Of a stretch of 64,000 nt of DNA, positions 1 through 10,400 are shown piece after piece; the first letter of the stretch is position 1; every line of letters begins with the position of its first letter. Under the pieces are notes generated by a model. It was not told the origin of the DNA and did not search any database. It saw only the letters and a list, made by a program, of their open reading frames with translations. This DNA is from Lytechinus pictus (taxonomy: Eukaryota; Echinodermata; Echinoidea; Temnopleuroida; Toxopneustidae). A program made the position numbers and the translations under genes. Where the stretch lies: positions 12,071,001 through 12,135,000 of the forward strand of contig NC_087253.1 in NCBI RefSeq assembly GCF_037042905.1, given 5' to 3'.

Positions 1-1497
1 AGATGAAGTAAAGTGTAGAAGCGACCCAGTAGTCTTATGTGGAGATGGGAGGTGTGACAGTCCAGGATATAATGCAAAGTATTGTACGTACACATTCATA
101 GACAGTAAGACGCACAAGATCCTGGACATGTCCGTTGTCCAGGAAACTGAGGCAACAAGCTCTGTTGCAATGGAAAAGATTGGATGTCAGCGGACACTGA
201 AGAAAATGCTACAAGTCGGCATCAATGTAGCAACAAAGAAGAGGAAAGACATGGAAGACAGAGGCATCAAAGTTGCTGAGATTACATTAGCAAGCCATTA
301 TAGCGACCTGTCCAATAGTGACAGTGACGATAGTCAAACATGCTCAACATGCTTAGGATCAGAAGTGGGGGATCTTCAACATTTCTGTAAGTTCAACCCC
401 AAGAGGCATGACTAGAATTATTACCAAAGTTACCATTTTTGCTAGTGTCTTTAAAGAAAAGATCCTTGACTATGGTGTCAATGTGACAGTCTACGCTATG
501 CACAGGCTTTGAAACAAGTACGATTATTCGCCAAACCTCTGAACCTCCAATTCATATCTCAAACAACTTTCAACTCTTTCTAAAATGCAGCACTCCTTCC
601 AACCATAAACCAGTTCTATGAGGAAAACATTTCTCCTCTAAAAGATGAAGTAAAGAGTAGAAGCGACCCAGTAGTCTTATGTGGAGATGGGAGGTGTGAC
701 AGTCCGGGCTACAATGCAAAGTATTGTACGTACACATTCATAGACATTAAGACACACTAAGATCCTGGACCTATCCGCTGTCCAGGTAACTGAGGCAACA
801 AGCTCTGTTGCAATGGAAAAGATTGGATGTCAGCTACAAGAAAATGCTACAAGTCGGCATCAATGTAGCAACAAAGAAGAGGAAAGACATGGAAGACAGA
901 GGCATAAAAGTTGCTGAGGTTACATTAGCAAGCCATTATAGCGACCTGTCCAATAGTGACAGTGACGATAGTCAAACATGCTCAACATGCTTCGGATCAG
1001 AAGTGGGGTATCTCCAAAGTTTCTGTAAGTTCAACCCCAAGAGGCATGACTAGAATTATTACCAAAGTTACCATTTTTGCATCTTTAAAGAAAAGATCCT
1101 TGACTATGGTGTCAATGTGACAGTCTACGCTATGCACAGGCTTTGAAACAAGTACGATTATTCGCCAAACCTCTGAACCTCCAGTTCATATCTCAAACAA
1201 CTTTCAACTTTATCTAAAATGCAGCTCTCCTTCTAACCATAAACCACTTCTGTGAGGAAAATATTTCTCCTCTAAAAGATGAAGTAAAGAGTAGAAGTGA
1301 CCAGTTAGTCTTATGTGGATGGGAGGTGTGACTGTCCGGGATATAATGCAAAGTATTGTACGTAAACATTCATAGACATTAAGACGCACAAGATCCTGGA
1401 CATGTTAGTTGTCCAGGAAACTGAGGCAACAAGCTCTGTTGCAATGGAAAAGATTGGATGTCAGCGGACACTGAAGAAAATGCTACAAGTCGGCATA
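1..1497 (+). repeat. Tandem array of a ~640-bp transposase-derived unit
   Basis: Three direct copies start at 1, 643 and 1277; the third breaks off near 1497, where different transposase sequence follows. Each copy begins with the same AGATGAAGTAAAG segment and contains the same coding stretch (GDGRCDSPGYNAKYCTYTF followed by VQETEATSSVAMEKIGCQ). Copies differ by scattered substitutions and small indels, so the amplification is not very recent. Copy 1 may extend beyond the left edge of the window. Confidence 0.9.
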
Positions 1498-2660
1498 AAT
1501 GCATCAACGGTGGCAACCGACTGTCACAGATGGATCCGTAAGACGCTTAGAGACCTTTATCCCTACATCATCCACCAGTCTGATGCATGGCATATGACCA
1601 AATCAATTGGAAAACGGCTGATAACAGAGTAAAAACAGAAGGGATGCAGCGAGCTCCGTTTGTGGACTCAGGCAGTCAATAATCGCATCTGGTGGGCTCC
1701 ACAACACTGTAGAGGGGATCCAGATTTGCTAATTGAGATGATCCAGTCTATCACCCATCACATCTGCAGTATCCATCAGTGGAATTCCTGTGATCAATAC
1801 CATAACTGTGCGCATAGAGAGTTCACTGGAGAGGAAATAGAAGTGAGAAAGCGGTGTGATCCTGGATCCAAGGCCCATACGGCTCTTCAGGAAGTCCTGT
1901 TTCTTGATCTCATCAGGATCGTGGCGGAGTTAAAGTCGGCCGCAACTTGCCATCGATTAGACAAGATCATACATGTAGAAGGTGGCATGAATGTATCAAA
2001 AGTGGCAACTGACCATCACACATGGATCTGCAAGATGCTTCGAGATGTATACCCACATATCTACCAGTTTGATGTGTGGCACATGACCAAATCTATAAGA
2101 AGACAGCTTATCACAAGTCAAAACAGAAGGGATGCAGCGAGTTTGGTCCATGGACTCTGACCGTTAAACATGGATCCGCAAGATGCTTTAAGAGGTATAC
2201 CCACATATCATCCGCCAGTTTGATGTGTGGCACATGACCAAATCGATTGGAACAGCTAGAAAAGGGCATACTAAAACAGTTGTTATTCCAGCGATTACCG
2301 GTTAACATAAGGTTAATCTTGGCATTGATTAGTGACCCGCTACCTCTACGTGATTTAGCCAAATTAGCCAACCGTTTATTGGAAACGCAATCAGTTTCCA
2401 CGGACAATATTTCTGACATTCCAACCGAAACGGCAGTGGACAAGGTTCCCAAACCTTCGAGTCCCATATTGAAATGAGATGATCCAGTCCATCATCTATT
2501 ACATCTGCAATATCCATCAGTGGAATTCCTGTGATCAATACCATAACTGTGCGCAAAGAGAGTTTGCTGAAGAGGAGATGGAAGTGAGAAAGTGGTTTGA
2601 TCCTGGTTTCCAAGGCCCATGCAGCTCTTCAGGAAGTCCTGTTTTACGATAGGTTGTTCA
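1..2660 (+). pseudogene. Degenerate Kolobok-like DNA transposase fragments
   Basis: Reading frames broken by stops and frameshifts encode pieces typical of a transposase family widespread in aquatic animals: GDGRCDSPGYNAKYCTYTF, then VATDCHRWIRKTLRDLYP with SDAWHMTKSIGKRL, then a cysteine/histidine segment around SIHQWNSCDQYHNCAHREF. The segment carrying the WHMTKSI motif occurs at about 1500-1630, again at 1985-2115 and in broken form at 2165-2250; the HQWNSCDQYHNC segment occurs at 1735-1880 and 2480-2630. The gene is therefore scrambled and partly duplicated, and cannot encode an active enzyme. Assignment to Kolobok (a TTAA-targeting superfamily) rests on remembered motif resemblance, not on a search. 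Confidence 0.6.
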
Positions 2661-3420
2661 AGGACATGTGTCACTTAACCTAGGCTTGCCATACAGGGTC
2701 TATAATTGAGGCTTACCACAAATGCTTGGAAGTGCTCAGCTGGGTGTCCTTGACCATAATCAAAATGTGGAAACAAAATATCTCAAATATTCTCCAAAGC
2801 ATCTTCAAGTACCCAGCAATGCTTGGCCATCCCAAGCTTGCTATCCTGGACCACAATCACAACGTGGAAACAAAATATTCATATAAGTTCCAAAGCATCT
2901 TCACATTAGGTACTCAGTAATGCTTGGCATTGCCTAACTTGCTGTCCTTGACTGCAATCACAACGTGGAAACAAAATAATTCGAATAAGCTCTGAAGCAT
3001 CTTCACTTCAGCTCTTCAGGAAGTCCTGTTTGGCACTAGGTTGGTCAAGGACATGTGTCACCTAACCCAGGCTTGCCATACAGGGTCTATAATAGAGGCT
3101 TACCACAAATGCTTGGAAGTGCTCAGCTGGGTGTCCTTGACCATAATCACAACGTGGAAACAAAATAACTCAAATATGCTCCAAAGCAGTTACATTTTAA
3201 GTACCCATCGATGCTTGGCCAGGCCTAGCTTACTGTCCTTGACCATGAGCACAATATGGAAACAAAATAATTAAATAAGCTCTGAAGCATCTTCACTTTA
3301 GGTACCCAGTAATGTTTGGCATTGCCCAGCTTGCTATCCTGGACCACAATCACAACGTGGAAACAAAATAATTCATATATGCTCCAAGGCGTCTTCACTT
3401 TAATGATGGATTCTGATCAT
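2615..3420 (+). repeat. Composite repeat: ~101-bp minisatellite plus duplicated transposase tail
   Basis: The motif AACGTGGAAACAAAATA recurs near 2764, 2861, 2962, 3151, 3253 and 3354, with 97-102 bp between most copies. Units also share CTTGACCATAATCAC and GCTTGGCATTGCC blocks. A ~140-bp transposase tail (encoding VKDMCHLTQACHTGSIIEAYHKC) occurs at about 2625-2765 and again at 3011-3150, so a ~386-bp higher-order unit has also been duplicated. No gene is seen. Confidence 0.85.
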
Positions 3421-3498
3421 ATAGGTCCAAATAGTGGTGGAGATTGGTCTGTGGTTAGTAATAAAACAAACAGATGAAAAAAGAAAAACGTAAGAGAA

Positions 3499-4704
3499 GG
3501 CAGTAGCGGCTAGCGGCTCTTCTTCAGATAGCACCGATCAGTCGGTTTTCCAAACACCAACTGCCTCCTCCAACCATTATCGTAGCAATACGACTGTAAT
3601 GATTATGCCAATTGATAAACAAAAGTCATTGAGAAATACTAATATGCAGATAGTTGCTGTTCTGGATCAGCAGAGGAAGAGGGAGGGAGCATACTTTTTT
3701 CATCACTGACATCACTGTTGAAGCAAGGCAACAAAACCTTGTATCTCAAAAATTTTAAAATGCTTAGGAGAGTGGAAACACTTGGCACCTAAAGTACATG
3801 TACAGTACCATAACAAATGGGGTTATGATATGCTGCATGGTGGCTTTACCTTTTGGGTAAGGCAGCAGAGATTTGGAAAGGACATCCCCTAATAAAAAGA
3901 GTGATTTTCACCCAAATTTTTTATACAAGTTCTTGTTCCCTAGAAATGATATTTCAGTTGGTAAATCATAATTTCATACCTCTGAGTAAATTCTTATTGT
4001 TCATCAGGCCTGTTGTTCAAGTACACATGTTTTGAGGTGGCCATACAGAACTAAATAAGCACACATAAAGTCATAAGAACCTTCGTTCATTGGGTCACAA
4101 TTTTTTTTTTGAAAATCTCAAGGTTTGAGCTAATGCTACTGTTGGTATTCTCCAGAGAGCTCTAGATAGAGACACCTGATATTGGACAAAAGATATGATA
4201 CTGTGACGAGAAAAATGGGAGGCATAAGTGTGAGGATCGCAAGCAGGACCATTGTGATACTTTGTCTTCTGTCTTCTTTAATGCCCTTTGGGAGACACGT
4301 TTTGCAGGGAGACTTGGTTAATTTTGTTGATAGCCTGCGTGGATTTATCAGATAAGTGACAGGAATGCTTTCTCGACGTGAAGAAGGCAGATTAGAGGTA
4401 CTTGCAGGAGACGGCATGGCATATCTGGAAACTCTTCATACTTTTAAAACAACCAATGTTATGACTCTATACAGGGAAAAGACTTTGAAAGTGAACAGCA
4501 AAGAGCTATCATTGATATTTTATGGAACATTCAAGAACAGCTTGCAAATCTTGTTACTTTGCTGGAGGATGCTGCGAACTATTATTCATAGTGACCGGCA
4601 CTAAGTCTATCATGCAAACACACCTCTCCTTTGACTCCAAGTAATGTTATGTGAACGATGCACATTCCCTTCTGTTATGTTATCCTTTAGCTCTTCTGCA
4701 TCAT
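3499..4704 (+). repeat. 1.2-kb direct duplication, copy 1
   Basis: This segment runs from GGCAGTAGCGGCTAGCGG to CTCTTCTGCATCAT and reappears at 4946-6144 with only scattered differences and small indels. It holds short conserved open frames, for example a serine-rich stretch near 3515-3700 and MTGMLSRREEGRLEVLAGDG near 4356. None is recognised as a known protein, and stops break them. It could be part of an unrecognised element or of an old gene fragment. Confidence 0.9.
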
Positions 4705-4917
4705 AAACACTGTTTATCAACTGAAAAACACAGTTTCTCTTGATAAACAGTCTTTATCGGCGATAAACAGTGTTTATCAAGCGATAAACAGTGTTTATCG
4801 AGAGAAACTATGTTTTTCGACTGATAAACACAGTTTCTCTCGATAAACAGTGTTTATCGGCGATAAACAGTGTTTTTCGGCGATAAACACTGTTTATCAA
4901 GATAAACAGTGTTTATC
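4702..4917. repeat. Array of eleven 17-bp palindromes at 20-bp spacing
   Basis: Units of consensus GATAAACAGTGTTTATC start at 4702, 4723, 4742, 4762, 4783, 4802, 4823, 4842, 4862, 4882 and 4901, intervals of 19-21 bp. Units at 4762, 4783, 4842, 4882 and 4901 are perfect inverted repeats around the middle base; others carry GAGAAAC or TTTTTC arm variants. Each unit holds two opposed ATAAACA/TGTTTAT cores, which match the forkhead-factor core motif. The array starts exactly where duplication copy 1 ends, is followed by GAATTATTGGTCAAACGG, and is absent from the end of copy 2. Function is unknown. Confidence 0.95.
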
Positions 4918-4945
4918 TGAATTATTGGTCAAACGGCGCGCCATA

Positions 4946-6144
4946 GGCAGTAGCGGCTAGCGGCTCTTCTTCAGATAGCAACGATCAGTCGGTTTTCCAA
5001 ACACCAACTGCCTCCTCCAACCATTATCGTAGCAATACAACTGTATTGATTATGCCAATTGATAAACAAAGTCATTGAGAAATACTAATATGCAGAAAGT
5101 TGCTGTTCTGGATCAGCAGAGGAAGAGGGAGGGAGCATAATTTTTTCATCACTGACATCACTGTTGAAGCAAAGCAACAAAACCTTGTATCTCAAAAATT
5201 TAAAATGCGTAGGAGAGTGACAACACTTGGCACCTAAAGTACATGTACAGTACCATAACAAATGGGGTTATGATATGCTGCATGGTGGCTTTACTTTTTG
5301 GGTAAGGCAGCAGAGATTTGGACAGGACATCATTTTTTTATACAAGTTCTTGTTCCCTAGAAACGATAATTCAGTTGGTAAATCATAATTTCATACCTCT
5401 GAGTAAATTCTTATTGTTCATCAGGCCTGTTATTGACAAGTACAATGTACACATGTTTTGAGGTGGCCATACAGAACTGAATAAGCGCACATAAAGTCAT
5501 AAGAACCTTCATTCATTGGGTCACAATTTTTTTTTTGAAAATCTCAAGGTTTGAGCTAATGCTATTGTTGGTATTCTCCAGAGAGCTCTAGATAGAGACA
5601 CCTGATATTGGACAAAAGATATGATACTGTGACGAGAAAATGGGAGGCATAAGTGTGAGGATCGCAAGCAGGACCATTGTGATACTTTGTCTTTGCCTTC
5701 AGTCTTCTTTAATGCCCTTTGGGAAACACGTTTTGCAGGGAGACTTGGTTAATTTTGTTGATAGCCTGCATGGATTTATCAGATAAGTGACAGGAATGCT
5801 TTCTCGACGCAAAGAAGGCAGATTAGAGGTACTTGCAGGTGACGGTATGGCATATCTGGAAACTCTTCATTCTTATATAAACTACATGGGGTATTTTATG
5901 ACTCTGTACAAAGATGAGACTTTGAAAGTAACCAGAAAAGAGCTATCATTTATATTTTTATGGAACATTCAAGAACAGCTTGCAATTCTTTTGACTCTGC
6001 GGAGAGTGATGCAAATTATTAGGACAATTGTAGTGACAGGCACTAAAGTCTATCATGCGAACACATCTCTCCCTTGACTCCAAGTAATGTTATGTAAACA
6101 ATGCACATTCCCTTCTATTATAGCCTTTAGCTCTTCTGCATCAT
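4946..6144 (+). repeat. 1.2-kb direct duplication, copy 2
   Basis: Second copy of the segment at 3499-4704. It contains the same open-frame remnant (MTGMLSRRKEGRLEVLAGDG near 5787), here open for 96 codons. The copy ends at TCTGCATCAT and then continues into unrelated sequence, without the palindrome array that follows copy 1. Confidence 0.9.
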
Positions 6145-6499
6145 TTGGGCAGGTGAGTACATTATATTAGAGGTCTATTGTATCATGCCTTGCTCACTAG
6201 AGCTTGATAGAGATGTAATAGTATTAAAGGCTGTGTATAAAAAGATAGTTCACAGAGCGAATGAGTGTATATGTATGGATCTCTGAAGCTTGACAGCCAA
6301 ATGCCGGTCGCTGAATATAGCATACCCCGTCAGATCGAGCAAGATAGCTGCCTGAGACAATCATAGACACAACAACTGAGCACTCTGCAACGGAGCCATC
6401 AGAGTCAACCAATATTATAAGCGACCATTGGATTTTCCTGGAGATCTACATGAAGGTCAGACTTCATGTAGTTAATTAGGTTTAGGGTTTCAATTCTAC

Positions 6500-6720
6500 G
6501 TATTAATATAATAGTAATAATAATTATATACATTCATAAAGTGCTTGATACAATGTTCCTAAGCAACGCATACTATTACCCGGGCTTTAGCACGGCTACC
6601 CTGATCGGATGCTCGAGCGCTTAAAGAATTACTTCCTACCTGGGTGGAGAGTGGCAAATGGAGATGAATGCCTTGCAAACAGAAGTGAGTGCTGACCCAC
6701 AAAACCTTTAATTCAGAGGA
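6500..6720 (-). mobile_element. SINE-like repeat remnant, minus strand
   Basis: The sequence from the TAATAATAATTATATACATTC tract through AAAGTGCTTGATACAATGTT to CCTGGGTGGAGAGTGGCAAA matches the body and tail of the better preserved element at 53937-54185. Read on the minus strand it ends in the same TATTATT-type tail. The tRNA-like head is degraded here. About 800 bp on either side (6145-6500 and 6720-7130) show nothing recognisable apart from a C/G homopolymer run near 6730-6765. Confidence 0.55.
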
Positions 6721-7129
6721 ATTTCTTTTGGGGGGGATACATCAATAGATGTCCCCCCCCCCCCTGAACAAAGGATAGAATATTCTTTCTTCTGATTCTG
6801 GTTAATATTGGCCCACCTGATTATAAAAAGCAGATGGTCCCCTATAATTAATCTGTGAAGGCAGGTACATGTATCACTCTATACCCATAAATATAACACC
6901 ATATGAACTTTCATACTGAGAAGAGAGAGTCCCACCCGATAGCTAAATAACAGAACCAGAAGTGACGCTAGGATCCCAGTAGTACCAGGAAACTAAATTT
7001 TGAGTTTGTTCGGTACAGTGTTTTTCAGAACTTTGAGTGCCCCCCACCTCGGTCATGGAGAGAGTGTAAACCATGAGAAATATTGTAGTTTTAATCTTCA
7101 ACCAAAACTCAAACATTTCTAACTTTGTG

Positions 7130-7475
7130 TCTACACAGGGCCAAACTACAAGGTACATGTAATAATCAAAGTTTAGATCTTTCAATCGATCTTAAGTTTA
7201 GCGACATCGTGTGAACATAACTAATGATTAATGAAGGACATTTTTAACTAAGGAGTGTTTCTACACAAGGCTAAACTACAAGCTTATCATCAAAGTTTAG
7301 ATCTTCGAATTAATCTTAAATTTAGCGACATCATGTGAACCAAACTGATGATAAATGAAGGACATGTTTTAACTTTGGAGTGTTTCTACACAGGGCTAAA
7401 CTACAAGTTTAGATCTTTAAATCAATCTTAAGTGTATTAGCGACATCGTGTGAACATAACTAATGAAATGAAGGA
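7130..7475. repeat. Three ~125-bp tandem repeats just 3' of the CMTR2 stop
   Basis: Units begin with GTTTCTACACAGGGCTAAAC-like sequence near 7130, 7257 and 7381. All share AAGTTTAGATCTT and TTTAGCGACATCGTGTGAAC. The last unit ends within a few bases of the CMTR2 stop codon, so the array probably forms part of the CMTR2 3' UTR (inferred). Confidence 0.85.
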
Positions 7476-7481
7476 TGGTAG

Positions 7482-10400
7482 TTATACCATCCCGGAAGAC
7501 ATATCTTCACATTGACCTTTGACCTCCTGATCAAGCAAGGCAAGCTCGGCTTCCACAATATGCAGCAGGTCATCACATAACACGCTTTCAGTGAAACTTG
7601 TCATGGCCTTGTCGAAGTCTGGACCTACAAGCGAATGAAAATAGAAACAAAGATATTTAAAAATGAAATGAGCTTGAAAATTTCAACACAACTAGAAAAA
7701 CATACAAAAATACATGTGTCATTTCATCAAATTCGTAATGGGCATTATAATTTCGAGCAGCGATCTAAACAGATTTTTCATTGAAAACCAAATTGATGTC
7801 AGGGTAGACTTCACTTTGAAAATGACAAAGGTGACAACAATAAAGTTGAAGCAAAATGCTATTCACATGAATAATAGAACTTACTGAATAGGCTGAGCAT
7901 TGGAATGAATTGTAAGACATCATGTCTGCCTTCTGCATGCAGTTCCTTCATTCTCTCATACACCCTCTGAAAATTCTGTAAGAAAAGTGATACAGACAAT
8001 AATTAATATTTCTCGATTAGTTTCCTATTTTCAGCCTTGGCATGTTGCTTTCCAGTTCTAAATTTTCAATTTTCCCTACTGTCTTTTGTTTGTTTAATTT
8101 TAGTAGATCTTTTTCCGGGGCTGATATACAGTGTACATGTAGATCTAGCAAATTTTCTGAATATCCAATCAACTTTTCTCTCCTTAACTTCATGTACATA
8201 AATATCCATAACTGCACAGCATGTTATAGATATCTATGCTTTGCTATTGGTCAATTAGGCACTGCTTGAAAAGCATGCTAATGTTTTTGTATGCTGTCTA
8301 ACTCACTTATTTTAAAGCAATTTTCACAAAATTCGTGAAAATGAAACCCTTATATATCAAATGATGTTAACAGAATCCGCTCTGAAAAATAATTTCCAAC
8401 TTGTCAAAATTCCATTTTCTATCGTTTAGCAGGAATTCTACTATTAAGGGGGCGTTGTGGTCTAGTGGTTAAGATTCTCGTCTTTCAATCTGAAGGACGT
8501 GGGTTCGATTCCAAGCCATGGCATGTTTTCCTTCAGCAATAAATTTATCCACATTGTGCTGCACTCAACCCAGTTGAGGTAAATGGGTACCAGCAGGAAG
8601 TAATCCCTCAAAAAGCTGTGCACACCGGAATCGGTAGACGAGCTTGGCCGGGGTAATATAGGAGCGCCTTGAGCACCTAGCAAGGTGGATACGTGCGCTA
8701 TACAAATCCTATTTTATTATTATTACAGGCACTATGCATCTTTTCATAACGGCATTCCAACATTCCCATTGATTTGCATGATGGAATGTGAGAATTGATA
8801 TTCAAAAGCCACTTGTGGGATTTACACAGGAAAGACACTGTGCCAGCTCTGGCTTTTAGCAAATTGCCTTACAAATAATGGACCCTTGGGGTACTTGTAT
8901 TTAAAGCGTTTAACAATAAATCTCCACCCTACATATCATAGCTCTTATCTCAGCATAGACCAACACGCAGTCTCAGATCAGCAGATCAAGCATCGCTGAC
9001 TGAATCTCTCAGCCACACAACCTGGGGTGACAGAGCCTTCTATATCTGTGGACCAAAGCTGTTGAATAGCCTTCCCCAATTTATCAGGAGAGCAGAGACC
9101 CAATCAACCATTGAGTCTTACCTGAAGACCTTTGTGTTCCCCACTCCAACATTATCGCAAGAATAACTAAATTGTAGCATTACTACGACAGTACTTGAAC
9201 TGAATGATGATCCTAAGCACTGTTTGAAGACATTGAAATTTGTGAGATATTTCCTATTTTTGAGCAAGTGCCATGAGCGCCCAGCTGAGGCGGATACCGG
9301 CGCTTTACAGGAACCGATCATCATCATCACATAAATTCAATTTTAAAAGTAAACAAACCTTTTCAATCTGAGGATTGTGATGAAACCCAGTACAGATGAT
9401 AAGAACTTGAGGTGGTTTGAACTCGGTTGACCGATGACCCCTAACTAGGGTCAAACAATCAAAGGTCTGTGATACAGCATAGATGATGCAGGCGGAGAAC
9501 CTTGTGAGGAGACCTGGGACCCATATGTGGAGGGATCCACCTGTTAGTAATTCCTGCATAAGACAATGGTAGAATAAGAAAAGCTGGTAGATGCAAAGGT
9601 AAAAGCTCAGTCAGAGAATCTAGAAAGGAGATGTGGAACATCGAACCCCCCCCCCCCCAAAAAAAAAAAAGGATAAATAAGTAAATAAGTAAATGAATGA
9701 ATGAATGAATGGATGAATGAATAAATAAATAAATAGATTGATAAAAAAACAAATATAATAAATTAATTAAATAGTAAATAAGTAAATAAATAAATATTGG
9801 ACCAACAAACATTTTAATATTGGCATTTATACTTTATGCCAAGTTTTCATAAAACCAAGGACACCAACTTTTCACAAAAGGGAACATAAAATTAATTCTA
9901 CAATTGGTTGAAACATGTTTTAGGAGAAGTAAGAAGATTAATTAAAGTTGGCAAAAGAGGGCAATGATGCCCAAATTTCAAGCACAAATAAGATGATACA
10001 TACACCATAATTAATTTTTCTACCCACTACAAAATGGCTGACATCACCAGTGATACAAAATTATCTTACCTTCATGGCGAGAAGACAAGCAGAGAGAAAC
10101 GGCTTCTTTATTTCGGTTTCAGCAGATGTAGGTTCCATCACATTGGCAATGCATGATGGGAGAAGCTTGAAGAAAAAGGACTTGAATCTCCTTTCAGCCT
10201 CCCTAATATAAAAAGGAAAATATAAAGAGGATGAACATTTATATTTTAAGTAATGCATGATGGGAATATGTCAAGAAAGAGGTCTTGCTTCTACTGTCTG
10301 CGAAGCATTTTCATCAAAATTTTTGTCTGACAAGTAGTCTGATCTGCCAACTTTCCTCAATTTTGATTGGCTGAGAAGCACAATTCCTATGGTAACTGTC

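Noticed and set aside
4702..4917. CRISPR-like array
   Set aside because: Units are palindromes separated by only 2-4 bp, with no spacers, in an animal genome.
8446..8530. Functional tRNA-Glu gene
   Set aside because: A and B boxes are present, but the acceptor stem does not pair and the sequence runs on into a SINE body and tail.
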